Shown here one piece after another: positions 1 through 12,109 of a stretch of DNA of 64,000 nt (position 1 is its first letter; every line of letters starts with the position of its first letter). The stretch covers positions 71,949,706-72,013,705 of the forward strand of contig NC_092628.1 in assembly GCF_039555335.1 (NCBI RefSeq), written 5' to 3'. The notes under the pieces are model-generated. The model saw nothing but the letters and a program-made list of their open reading frames with translations. It did no database searches and was not told where the DNA came from. Both the position numbers and the translations under genes were made by a program. Source of the stretch: Amphiura filiformis (lineage: Eukaryota; Echinodermata; Ophiuroidea; Amphilepidida; Amphiuridae).

Positions 1-641
1 ACCGCAGCACTGCACGTAATCCACCCGTACTGCGGTACTGACACTAACATATTTTTATTTTTAGAAAATAAATGCATATATCAATAAACATCAAAGAAAT
101 CTAAATATATACCGAATAAGAGATGAAATAATGTTTTAAGTAAAGTTGAAAATGGTTTGATTAAAAAAATAAACGAATTCAAAGGTCGACCCTAATTATA
201 CTGTGTGTGTCTCTTTTTTGCGTATTTATCGGGTCTCAAAAGTATGCCTCGAATAAATCGTACTTTTTGCAAGCCAAAAGGTCCTTCTCACAAGCCGATG
301 ATATTTTGATGTAGAAAAGACACTAATTCAACTTTTAATACCAAATTGAAGTATAGGCCACCTCAAAATGTCATTTTATTTGCCCCCTTTTGATGTATAA
401 GTTTCGATGTTTTACGCGCAATATCCGTGAAACAGCATAGCATTTCCTATACAAATTGCACAGCAGACATCACGGCACGAACCGCGCGTGCGTATCGGCA
501 GCTGTGCACCCTGCCACCCAGTGTGTCTTGGTTGCTACTTATGTTGAACCGATAGCCTTATTTTTATTAAATTTTAAAATATAAACCCCAGTATTTTTTT
601 TGAGGATTTTTATATTTTTGGTTCACCATGTTATCTTTTGA
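1..641. other. AT-rich flank, no gene recognised
   Basis: No exon, repeat family or TIR matching the 3' side of the RAG1-N-like gene was seen. It probably holds promoter or 5' intronic sequence of that gene, but no promoter motif stands out. Confidence 0.4.
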
Positions 642-1117
642 TTTTCACATCGATGCCGTCTCAAAGTTGTGCGGATATGTGGCTGCCGGCTACTCAAAGC
701 TAAGGAAGCTTACAAAAGGGAGTGTGTGCCTGTCCCAGTTGACAGCTACCGTAAACAGATTGATGCGATATGGGGTGTCAACGTGTGGAAAGATACATCA
801 AATAGCCCTCACATATCTGCCATAGGTGTGCCAGGTCCCTGAGACATCAAGACTCAGGCAGCAGAGTCTTAAACAGACAGAAAGCACTCCCCCATATAAA
901 CTGGGAATCATTATCCCACAGCAGAACAGGTACATGCACTGTGTGTAGGAACTTCATAAAACAACAAAAGGGGGGGAATGCAAATTGGCCATGTCAAGAG
1001 AGAACAGATAATAATCCAACGTCAAGTTCGCCTCTGTTATTGCCATACTCATTGGAAGAGGACAATATTTTTACTAAGCATATTTCATTACAACAAGAAC
1101 TTACAATCCAACCTTCA
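642..1117 (+). pseudogene. Frameshifted N-terminal zinc-binding segment of the RAG1-N-like gene
   Basis: From 642 one frame reads through RICGC, CVPVPV, a GVNVWKD stretch and NSPH, then runs into a stop near 839. Another frame takes over at about 815 with ICHRCARSLRH, then GTCTVCRNF, and runs unbroken into the RING exon. The spacing of CxxC-type pairs (first Cys pair, a basic PVxVDSYRKQ-like block, CHRC, a Trp-containing linker, CTVC) follows the Cys-rich region N-terminal of the RAG1 RING. The two frames would join if one AT of the ATAT at 813-816 were absent, so a 2-base slippage insertion (or an assembly error) is likely. No in-frame ATG precedes 642 after the stop at 639-641; an ATG at 628 lies in a third frame. 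The start may be spliced in from upstream or be lost. Confidence 0.6.
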
Positions 1118-4100
1118 ATGGATATTATTGGCCGAAGCAGTGAAGAGGCTTCAATATTCACCTGTGTATTTTGTTTATGTATTGTGTCTCAACCAGTCGA
1201 ATCGCCATGTCATCATAATTTTTGTTCGTCATGTCTAAGTCAATATTTTCAGTATCACAAATTAATCAATGTCCCTTGTCCTATATGTTCTCAACAAATT
1301 CCATTTAATTACGTCAAATCAAGTCCAAACTATATATTGGTACCACTGCCTCATCTGACTGTTACATGTTCGTTATGTGGAGCTACATCCGAACTAATAA
1401 ATTTACAAGATCATCATTGTGCTCCAAAGCCACGTACCATTGTTTGTCCATGTCAACAATGCCGCCAAGCAACGCCATCACAAAGTAGACCTCTACAAAG
1501 AAATATAACATCACCTACACTTCAAAAAGCAACCTCAATTCTATCCAAAATGGCAGCACACCATGAAGCAGGCAAGCCACTACCCATCGAAGTTGAACGC
1601 ATGGCAGACAAATGGCTCCACAAAAAGATCCAAGCATCGAAAAGTAACACTGCCATGATAAGAACTGGTGGGAGGGTACGTCAACTCACATTTAGATTTT
1701 TTTAAACTAAAAATGTAGAAAATTATAATATTTTATACAATAAGTAAATTTCGCAAAGAACTAAGTACGGTACGGTACCAAAAATTAATATACTGTAGCA
1801 CCACAGACTAAACGTAAAACATAAAATTGCTATTTCTTTAAATATTTTTTTTAAATAATTTTTTTTTTCTATGCACCTTTCAGCCAGCAAAAATACAAAA
1901 GATAACCGACTCCAGGAAACCATCGACAGAAGTGACGAAAGCATACCAAAAGCAACGAACCAAGCAGATTGATGAATTCCGCCAAACAATTTCTCTAAAA
2001 CAGGGACAAATCCATATACTGCATGATACCAAAACCCTTGAACCTAGGCTTGATGTTGACTCCACACTAGCCCTTCAACGGCAAATGCATTCAACATGGG
2101 AGGGCATGGATGTTTTAAGAAGGTATTTGTAACATATGATTTGAATAGTACATGTAATGATGATGTACATGTAAATGTCCTGAAAAAAAATATAATGTAA
2201 CACAATGACTACAATAAGTAGAGCAATTGTTAAATGAAAATATTTAAACCATTTAATAAGAAAAGTAATAAAAATTGTTATGATATTTTATCACTAGAAA
2301 TAATTACCTGGCACCTTGCTATTAAATTTGAATCTAGAGTATGCAAAAAAAATAAAAAAAAAAAAAAAAACCAAAAAAATAATGAAGAAAACATTTCCAA
2401 CTGTATTTATGTAGTCCCTATCCCAAACCAAAACCTTGTTCACTTTCTGCAATCAGCTGATCTTTATTATGATCTTGTCAAAACAAATCATCTGGGCACA
2501 TGTGAATGCATGTGTTATGTGTACATGAGTGCTTGTCAAAACAAATACATCCTGCAGTTAGCTTAGTGCGCTTTGTAGCTCCTCCCCATGCTTGAAGTTC
2601 AGCTTGTTACCATGGTGAGAACAGAGACACACCAACCATGCACTAGTGCTAATCAAAACAAATGCATGTACTCTCATTGTATAGCTCCTCCCATAAGTCC
2701 TGCTTGCACGCCAAGTGACACGTGGGCCATAATTCAAGTATAATTTGTTGCACAGATTACTTCAATAGCTTTTGCTGGCCAGTATTGGTTTTAGTCAATG
2801 AAACTGAGCAAAAGAAAGTGACCATTTTAGATTCTGGGATTTCTGGAAATTAAAAAAACCACATTATACCGTACCAATATATCCTAAAATTTTGATTTCG
2901 CAGTAATTAAAAGCAAGATGGTCTATAGAGCCTACTATACAATTGTAATTAAAATGCTATTTTTTTCAGCATCATGATCATAATAATTATTGTAACAATA
3001 TGTAATTACTCGCTCATGAATATTTCAATGTTTATATAGGTACATGGAATCAATCGACGTTCATCTGGCATCAGAACGCCAGATGAGAAGGAGGAGAGAT
3101 GAGTTGTTAAATGATCCGATTGAAGGGAGAATGATTCCACTAGTTTTTCCGTGTGACAGTGCTGATGGTTCAGATGGCTATATAACCAAACCAACCCCCT
3201 TTGTCTATTTAAAGAACCTGCCTGAACTTGTGGTTGAGTTTTTAGAGCGTCACCTTAAGTAAGTTTGATCCCTGCAGTTGACCAAAAAAAAATTTTGAAT
3301 TTAAAATAAATCTTACATGCAACCCATAGTCAAAAATAAATAAACCATTTCATATACATATATTACTTATTCAATCTCCCCCTTACCATCCCCATTTTCT
3401 AGGTTTTTATTATTTGTTTTTATTAATTTAATTTTTTTTTTTTTCCTTTGCTGACCTTTTTGAGTTTCAAATGTCTTCATGAACTAAAATACTCATATCC
3501 CCAAATTCTCAATTAATAATTGCTACAAGGAAAAAAAAACTGTTATAACAAACAACATACAAAAACACTTGGTGGCCACCCATTGCCATGTAAGCAGCAC
3601 AAGCTGTGAAATGTCTTGTTTGCTGTAACACACACTAGATTATTTATTTTTAAGACATATTTTTAATTTATTTTTCATTCTTTGTTTTGTCTGTTTCAGA
3701 CTTGGAAATCTCACCACTCATGGAGGAATGATCCCAGATAATGAGATATGGATAAAGGTGTGTGTATGTTTTGTATTAAAATAGCTTTAAAATATTGTGT
3801 TTTGGGTAATTGGTGAGATGTGACACTGAACCCCTGTTCTACTTGAATGTGAAAACTTTGAATTTCTTTGTTTTTGTTTACATTTTTAAATGAATTCTAT
3901 CAACTAGATAAACTCAATATTTTCCATTATAGCTTGGAGGAGACAAAGGCGGTTCTTCTATGAAAATGTTCCTGCAGGTAGTCAACATACCAAAGCCCAA
4001 TTCAGCGGAAAATACGATTGTCTTTGCTGCATTCAACGGAGGCGACTCCATGACCAACATGGACATTACAATGGAGCAATTCTTGCCACAAATAGATCAA

Positions 4101-5435
4101 TTGAAGAATATGATCTGGAGGTATGGTTAATATTTTTTTTTTTTTTAAAGTTTATCAAATTACAAGCATTAAAATGAAATTGACATTAGGCGATTAAAAA
4201 AAACAAAAAAACTGTTTTATGGGCAGGCAGACTTTTGAAGGCCGGTCATGATTATTTTATATTTTTTTAATATCACAAAAAGCTTGAAAAAAAAATTAAT
4301 AAAGATAATATTTGCAAAAATAAAAAATATGTTTACGTCAAAAATCAATAGATCTTGGACAAAAAAAACCCTAATAACCAGCTGATTTTACATGATTTCA
4401 GCAAATTGAAAAAGAAATCCCAAGACACAAAAGCTGGGCTGGTCTGGATCCTAAAACAGGTTTTTTGGGTTTTTTTCTCAACTTATCTTATATTAAATAG
4501 CTATTTGCCAGAAACAGCTTTAAAATGAATTTCCTGTGTCTTATTTTCTTTTTCTTACAGAGGCTACAAATTCAAGTTGTCTTTTTTCGGTGACTGTGAG
4601 CTCATATGCAGAGTCTATGGCATTCTCTCTTGTAATGGTGTGTATTTTATAAAAAATTGTAATGAAAATAACACAAATGGTATATAGTTCTCTATTTCAA
4701 TTAATAATAGATTAAAATTATACTTTTTTTCCCCTTCATAATCATTGCAGTCACGTAAGACATTTTGTTTGTTCATCTGTTTTTAAATTTTATAGCTGTA
4801 TGTGCATGCCCGTATTGTGAGGAATCCAAGACTGGTTGGCAGACGCCATTGCAAGACCGGGAGCCAGCACCACTGCGCACCCTGGAGAGTATTAACCAGA
4901 ATTATCTGCAATACCAAGCGGATGGGTGTAGGAAGGAAAGGTCCAAAATAGTGAGCAAGAGTGTTGTGAGACCTCCTATGTTCCCAATTGAGCCCCAAGA
5001 TGTGAGTCTGTGTAAAATATCATGAATAGGCCTATATTGTTCCACAAAGCATTAACCAGAGAGGTGTGTCCAAAATGGTCAAAAATACCTTATTCTACAA
5101 AATCAGGGTGTCCACTTCCTTTTCACTCCATTATTAAAATCAGAATTTTAGAGTGTCCAAATTGAAAACAGGGCATCCAAATGACACCTGGACACCTTTC
5201 TGGCTATAAATGCCTTGTTGTTCTCTACAACTACGTAATACTATGGTACTTTGTAAATTCCCTTCCAGTCGCTGTAGAAAAAAAATATGGTTTTCTTCTT
5301 CCTTTTCTTTGTTGACAGATCAATGTGCCGTCCTTACACATTGGGCTTGGTGTATTTAAGAAAATGTATGACATGCTGGAAGTTGACGCTAACAACATCG
5401 ACTCCAAGATTTATAAGCATCGTGTTGGGGATATA

Positions 5436-5466
<31 letters not shown>

Positions 5467-7481
5467 TGATAGCGACTAAACAACACAGCAATTTTGACCA
5501 AGCCATCATGAGAAGAATCAGTGAAAAGGATCGTGTCAAAGAGACCATAGAAAAGAAGAAAGAACAAGTGGAGGACATGTTTGACGATATCCCCTTAGCT
5601 TCCATCAAGAAGAAAAGACAGAAGAAAGATGTTGCAAACATGTTGGGAGCCATTGGGACAGTAAGGCAAGAGATTAATGAACTGGTACGTTTGCTTTTTT
5701 GATGGTATTCTATAGGCCTAAAAAATGTTTGATTGGCGTAACAAGAAAAATTACTTGTAAAGCTGCAAATTGCATTTGATAAAGGCTTTTTAAATTTTTT
5801 TACTTTTTTTAATTAAATACAATTTTTTTTCTTTGCCAATTTTTTTTTAAAAGGCCTAAATTTAGGGTCAGTTGGGTTGTAAACACCAATCAAACAATTT
5901 TTTAGGCCGCTTTGTTATTTTCTGCTTTGCTATATTTTTTAATTACATTTTCTCTTTCAGAAATTTACAAAATGTTACATATTTTTGCCCGTTACAATTA
6001 CAGGAAGAACAACTGGAGAACAATGAATTTCGGTTTAGAAGTGGGCCTATTGTAGCTGCACTTGACAGGACCCTGGATAAACATGGGATTTCTAGACAGG
6101 CATACCATGGCAAAGCTTTCAATGGTAACCACGTCAAGAAAGGTTGCAAGGTAACAGATTTTTTGTTGCACAAATTTTTTTTTTCAGATTTGGTAATACT
6201 AATGATTATTTTTTTTTGTCCAACCCACAAAAAGGATATATTTTTTTTAATTTTTTTTTTAACATAAATGTCATCAGAATAAACCAAAACAACACATAAA
6301 AACATGCATGCCTACTTACCACTGCTTGCTTGTTGGGGATATATCACCAGCCATAGAGCCATAATTTCCTGGGTATTTGTACATGTATGGCCTATACTTT
6401 ACCCGGATACTTCAGCACATGACACAGATTTCTGCTACATATTTCCAAGGGTATAATTCCAATATGGTATGATTCATATCTACATCTGCCACAAGATGAT
6501 AATTGAACATTGCACTTGTACATCTTTTATTCCTTAAATCCAGAATGACGTTTTCATGGATCTGGTGGAAACTCCTTCAGAAATGCTACAGCAACTAGGC
6601 ACTGACAACATGCCACTAGCTGTTACCAAAGATGCACAAAACATCAAAACAAGATACAGTGAACTATTTTCTAAGTATGCTGAAGTTCACAACAGGATAA
6701 ACCATGGAAGACATATGACAGAAGAGGAGATTGATGAGGCTGGTGTGTAAATAAACTGATTTTTATTATATTTCAATGATTACCATCAGCTGATGGGTGT
6801 GTGGGTGGGGGTGTGTGTTGGGGTTGTATGTGCAATAAGCATGCATGATATAGTGTTATATGTGATGCCTTGAAATAACACAACTTAAAACAGGTTGTCC
6901 TGTATAAATAGTATAAATAGTCAAATAACTGTTTTACATGTAGTTTACTATGTTCTTCAATATTCTTGGCAAATCACATTGTGTTATTTTTGGTTTTATG
7001 GTTTGTTTGTTTGTCTGTATGTTTGTTTGTTTGTTATGCTTGTTTTCAGCCTATATCCGTGTGGGTCTTTATTGATTTCCTTTTTTACTTTAATTCTTTT
7101 GAAGTCTGAAGGTGAAGTTGAAATAAGTAATGTACATTGTATGATATGAATTGTCTTGCAGAAGTGGCTGTTCGTGAGTTCATGGAATCTTATCGAAGAA
7201 TTCTGCCAAACTGTCAAATCTCCCTGAAGCTGCATTTTCTAGAAGATCATGCGATTCCACAAATGAGACGCTTGAAGGCCGGTCTTGGAAAAATGAATGA
7301 GCAGGGTGGCGAAAATGTTCACTCAAAGCAGAACAAATCTGAACAGTCCAGCGCAAACCTCAAAAAGCAGCCTCTCCGCCATCTGATGACTGTGATGACA
7401 AACTCGCTGACAGCAGCTCTCCCTGATATCCAATCTAAAATGAGATACAGAAAGAAGAGAAAAATTAATGTTGAAGAATGA
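1118..7481 (+). CDS. RING / RAG1-N-terminus-like protein with transposase-like C-terminal domain (11 exons)
   Basis: Exons by GT-AG sites and phase: 1118-1675, 1884-2122, 3040-3258, 3700-3757, 3933-4120, 4561-4637, 4796-5001, 5319-5684, 6004-6150, 6544-6742, 7162-7481. They sum to 2577 nt, 858 aa plus TGA, with no internal stop. Exon 1 has a C3HC4 RING (CVFC, CHHNFCSSC, CPIC) followed by a Cys2-His2/Cys finger (CSLC..DHHC), the same order as the RING and ZFA of RAG1. Later exons carry LGGDKGG, FFGDCEL, a CACPYC knuckle, LHIGLGVFKK, and near the C-terminus FLEDH and NEQGGE. The spaced D, D, E are a candidate DDE triad (codons near 3942, 4592, 7242), which is inference. The chosen ATG is the first in the RING frame; similarity continues upstream (see 642-1117), so the true start is probably further 5'. 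Best recalled relatives are N-RAG-TP-like proteins of invertebrates. It may be a host gene derived from a transposon or an old element. RING and splice structure are sure; enzymatic function is not. Confidence 0.8.
5436..5465 (+). repeat. GAT trinucleotide repeat in coding exon 8 (poly-Asp)
   Basis: A run of GAT codons encodes ten consecutive Asp residues inside the eighth exon of the RAG1-N-like gene. The frame stays open on both sides, followed by a Lys/Glu-rich, probably coiled or disordered insert, so the tract is tolerated as an acidic linker. Confidence 0.9.
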
Positions 7482-7580
7482 GTGTGAAAGACTGTGTAAT
7501 AGGATTGCAAATTGTATCAATGATGTGACCATGTCACAAGTCAAGTCACAAGGTGGAGTGACTAGAGTATTGTATAGGGA

Positions 7581-7768
7581 AGCACCGTTAGATTCTCGGG
7601 GGGGGTGGGAGTTTGGGTCTAGCACTTGGGCATTTTGTTTACCACCGCCGAAGATTTTTTTTTCACCGCCTTTGGGCAACTACATTTTTTTTCAACCTTT
7701 TAAATGTATACCTTTATACAGAGTTGGGTGGAGTAAAACTCCCCCCCCCCCCCTAAATCGAATGGTGC
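7581..7768. mobile_element. MITE-like element with G-run termini
   Basis: The left end AGCACCGTTAGATT plus a G run is an imperfect inverted match to the C run plus AATCGAATGGTGCA on the right. It lies about 100 bp downstream of the RAG1-N-like stop codon and has no coding capacity. Confidence 0.45.
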
Positions 7769-7865
7769 ACCCCTAAGCCAAGTCATTTACAAATTATCTC
7801 AAGATTGCTGATGAAGTCCATGACTTTCCATGATGATAAAATCTAGAGTCAACCTTTAAATTTAA

Positions 7866-8091
7866 TACCGTAAAACCCCGTCTACAAGCATATAGAGTGC
7901 TTCTGATGAAAACTACATTAATCCAGGCGCCATTATGGAATATGAGCAAATAAATTACGGATCCAAGCATATACAAACAAGTATTATTTTAAGACCAATC
8001 TATTGTATTGGTATATTTACGCTGGCTTCAAATTAATTTAGCTTAAATAATAAAAAACACTATGTATGCTTATAGACGGGATTTTACGGTA
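7866..8091. mobile_element. MITE with ~30-bp terminal inverted repeats, TA-flanked
   Basis: Starts TACCGTAAAACCCCGTCT and ends with the near-perfect complement AGACGGGATTTTACGGTA. The outermost TA could be the target duplication, which would fit a Tc1/mariner-type non-autonomous element. No coding capacity. Confidence 0.75.
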
Positions 8092-8784
8092 TATAACTTA
8101 AAACAGTATTATGTGTTACACTACATGAAAAGCATTTGGTATGGCACATGGAGTTAGTCTGAATATGAGATGGAGTTAGTCTGAATATGAGGTGCACTGG
8201 TGCACACATAAGCCCTTTCGCAGACTTGGAATTTGCAAAATTCACCTGTCGATACAACTAAGTGTGGTGCAAAATAGTAAATGATAGGGCCTACCTATCA
8301 TACCACATTTGTAAGTGACTTTATGTGTTAATTGTCTGGGAGGGCATTTCAAATTGCTCACAACTTTCAAAATGCAGCACTTGCACTCCAAGGTAAATAA
8401 TTAATTTGAAGGCAGGGTGCACACATGGTCTGATGTTTGTTTGTTTTTTTTTTTTTTTGGGGGGGAGGTGACCGTGCTGACCTGTCTAAATAAACTATAA
8501 AACACCTGTCGACCACCATGATGTGCCACCCTCCCCCTCCAAAAAAATGGAGAAAATGATTTTGAACCAGTCAACCCAAATAAATTTGGTTAAAGACCAC
8601 CCTATTATCTAGCCCATAATGCTCATTATTGGTTTCACACATCGCTATTCCAAAATTAACTGAACATTTTTAGCCGATTCATCGTTAGTCTCAATATGAA
8701 ACCTTGTACGGGTTCAATAAGGTGCTTGTCCAAATATGAATTTACTGCATAGTGATTAGTGAAATCGTTTGACTTAAATATCTT

Positions 8785-8982
8785 CAGAGGCGGCACCAGG
8801 ATTTTTTTTGAGGGGCATTAGGGGGGCAAAGTGAATTTCAGGGGGGCAAAATCAATGAATTTTGCGCAAAATTATTACCACGAAAAGTGGACATCTTCAT
8901 AATTTTAGGTTTTTTCTGGGGCAACGGGGGAGAGTTCTGACGGGGGGCATTTTCCCCATCCCTCCAGTCAGCGCCGCCACTG
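8785..8982. mobile_element. hAT-type MITE with 8-bp target site duplication
   Basis: The ends CAGAGGCGGC and GCGCCGCCACTG are inverted repeats, and the element is flanked on both sides by AATATCTT (8777-8784 and 8983-8990), an exact 8-bp duplication as made by hAT transposases. The inside is G-run-rich and non-coding. Confidence 0.85.
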
Positions 8983-9467
8983 AATATCTTTCAGATTAAG
9001 ATTATTTTTATGATAGCGAAATGAAATTAAAAATTTGAATAAACACTCCAAAGTGTCACTTTAAAAGATTTACCTTGTCAAACTAACCTTGCTACAGTTT
9101 GTCCACATAGAATTACAAACCAAATCTGTGGCATCGTGGGTCGATGCTTTGCGTCACACATGAACGCGACCCAACAGTGTGGTGCGCTCGGCAAGTACAA
9201 ATTGCGCACCAGTTGGCCCGCCAAAGAAGCATTGCACTGAAATAAATATTCTCATACCTCCAGTTTCCGAGGTCTATTTATTTTGTACTTCTATGTGGAC
9301 AGACTGTATGTATTAAAACAAGGATAACAATTAAATAGGCCTGTTTTAGGGCCTAACCTAAGCATTTTGGTTCAATTTTCACTGATGTACATTTTTTTAT
9401 TGTTTTGCTTGGTTGCATTTCCCCAGGCTGACTTGTTGGTATTTTTTTAAATATGGATGTACATGTA

Positions 9468-9730
9468 CATATGATGCGATCAAGCAAAATCAGTTGGAAC
9501 TTGATTCAATTTTCAGTTTTGTACAGGATAGTAAAAAACATTTACAAAGCTGCATTTTCTAGAAAATTGCATTGAAATTGACCAACCAGTTCAAACGATA
9601 TTTTTTTATGAGCAATTAAAGAGTTTCAAAAACAAAGAGGAAACAAAATGAATATTTCCTTTGTTTGGCTATATCTCAAAATCTATATTTCCAAGTTCCG
9701 ACTGATTTTTCTTGATCGCATCACATATAT
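9468..9730. mobile_element. Palindromic MITE, GATCAAG-TIR family, copy 1
   Basis: The left end GATGCGATCAAGCAAAATCA is mirrored by TGATTTTTCTTGATCGCATC on the right. The same termini appear at 25681-25938, and one end at about 32289, so this is a dispersed family. No coding capacity. Confidence 0.7.
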
Positions 9731-11220
9731 GAAATTCAAAATATTTATTTTAAAAATATTTATTGTTATTGAATTGAATAATATATTAAATAAAAATTAT
9801 AAATTTATTGCAATACACAGAGTAGCTGTCTTAGAATTCTTTTTCCAATGTGATTAAAAATGTTGTATACAATTTGTAATCATATTTTTTATTTTAGTAA
9901 AATTCCCTTTGAACCTTATTTTGAAAATAGAAGTTGGCAAAAATGTATTGCACTATAAAACAATGCTGTACATGTATGCACAATGCACATACAGTGAACA
10001 TGTCATGTGTACACCAACCAAAGCAAACAATTCAGGTGGCCAATGTAGCAAAACTTTCAGCATATCAACGTAGACAGATTTGGAATGGCCAAAATAAAGT
10101 TATGTACAGCTTTCTTGTTTTTTCACTGAACCTTGATTTTTTTTTTATCAGTGTAAAATACACTTTCTGAAAATAGGAAAGACCTCTTTTTTTATCTTGC
10201 TCAATTGACAACAATCCCCTATAGATATAATCTGTTACTAACAATTTCAAAAACCCAATAAACACACGATATAATTCACCTAAACGTGCTTGTAAAAATC
10301 AAGTGTCGAGGATGGCGAATGAACGTGATTATTGGGTTATTGCAAACAACACGCTATTTTTGTGTGGCCGACATCGCGACATCCAGACGGTACATGCATG
10401 GGGAAAATACCTTCGGTTCATGAACCGCTTTCAGTCATGAAACATTGCATTAGCATGGAAAATTAAGACAGTATTTAAAACAATATTTTCTTACCTTTTT
10501 TCCCGATTAATTTCCACAGTATTTTCCTGTAGTAAAGCTCCCAGAATCCTAAAAGGTCAATTTCAGTTCTGCGGCATGATCAAATTCACTGGCTATGCGT
10601 GTGTGTGACTTGCGCTGGCTGATACTGATATGACCCCGGCCATCTCCACGGTTGTTGTTGTGCATGTGTGGCGTTTTGAAGCGATAAGAAGCTCCACTTT
10701 CTTGTCTCTTTTCGGCCATAAATTCGAGTGGCCTACAAATGAATTTTGCTTGAGCTTAACAATTCAAGTGTCTTGAACGTTTTTCTGGTACTGGATGTCC
10801 TGGTAACTTTTATAAATAAAGATATTGGTGTTGAAAGACGACACGTCGGTAACTGAGTCCATGTGCATGGAACGGGTCACGGCGGATCGAAATTAAAAGT
10901 TCATTGAATCGCACTTTTCAAAAGCTTATTTTCACACGTTTCGAAGTTCCAAAATTCGTCCAAACTTCGCGTAGGGGTCATACATTGTCTTATACACTGT
11001 AGAATATCCTTCTTTTCAATAATTGGTCGCTAGTTTTACTGTAAACGAGCGTAAAGAGCAGACGTTTTTGGAGCAGGTCAAAATCAGCATCTGCATGGTT
11101 CACCGCGTGGGTCAATGCACTCGCCGAACTCACGGTACAGCGTGCGGACACAGTATTTACCTGGCGCGTCTTCGCCGTAGGGGGGCGCTATCCATATTAA
11201 TTAATGGATCTGCCGTGTAG

Positions 11221-12109
11221 GGTGAGATGAGAGTGATTGCTGACAACACATGACCACACAGCATTACAATGGTCTTTAATTGAACTTAGGATATCCATAT
11301 GAGTGCATTGAGGAGTCATTGGTAATCTAGGGTGAGATGAGAGTGATTGCTGACAACACATGACCACACAGCATTACAATGGTCTTTAATTGAACTTAGG
11401 ATATCCATATGAGTGCATTGAGGAGTCATTGGTAATCTAGGGTGAGATGAGAGTGATTGCTGACAACACATGACCACACAGCATTACAATGGTCTTTAAT
11501 TGAACTTAGGATATCCATATGAGTGCATTGAGGAGTCAATGGTAATCTAGGGTGAGATGAGAGTGATTGCTGACAACACATGACCACACAGCATTACAAT
11601 GGTCTTTAATTGAACTTAGGATATCCATATGAGTGCATTGAGGAGTCATTGGCAATCTAGGGTGAGATGAGAGTGATTGCTGACAACACATGACCACACA
11701 GCATTACAATGGTCTTTAATTGAACTTGAGATATCCATATGAGTGCATTGAGGAGTCATTGGCAATCTAGGGTGAGATGAGAGTGATCCCTGACAACACA
11801 TGACCACACAGCATTACAATGGTCTTTAATTGAACTTGAGATATCCATATGAGTGCATTGAGGAGTCATTGGCAATCTAGGGTGAGATGAGAGTGATTGC
11901 TGACAACACATGACCACACAGCATTACAATGGTCTTTAATTGAACTTGAGATATCCATATGAGTGCATTGAGGAGTCAATAGCAATCTAGGGTGAGATGA
12001 GAGTGATTGCTGACAACACATGACCACACAGCATTACAATGGTCTTTAATTGAACTTGAGATATCCATATGAGTGCATTGAGGAGTCAATAGCAATCTAG
12101 GGTGAGATG
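11221..12109. repeat. 110-bp satellite array, left block
   Basis: Eight full units of exactly 110 bp begin at 11221, 11331, 11441, 11551, 11661, 11771, 11881 and 11991. Each starts GGTGAGATGAGAGTGATTGC. A ninth starts at 12101 and is cut by an inserted element after 9 bases. Early units carry CTTAGGATATCC; later units carry CTTGAGATATCC and change GGTAATC to AGCAATC, a directional drift along the array. Confidence 0.97.

Larger units (their letters stand above)
7482..11220. other. Intergenic block with MITEs; CpG-richer part near 10.3-11.2 kb
   Basis: Apart from the elements listed separately, no exon was recognised. From about 10290 to 11200 the base composition rises and CpG is more common than around it, which could mark a promoter of the downstream phosphatase gene. 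A 43-codon ORF at 10313-10444 has a good start context but no recognisable product. Confidence 0.3.

Noticed and set aside
628-825. 65-codon ORF with ATG upstream of the RING exon
   Set aside because: Its frame lacks the Cys pattern; another frame of the same bases carries the RAG1-like Cys pairs, so this ORF is a shadow.
10313-10444. 43-codon ORF with a good start context in a CpG-richer region, possible first exon of the phosphatase
   Set aside because: The product matches nothing I recognise and no donor with the needed phase could be tied to the exon at 14972.
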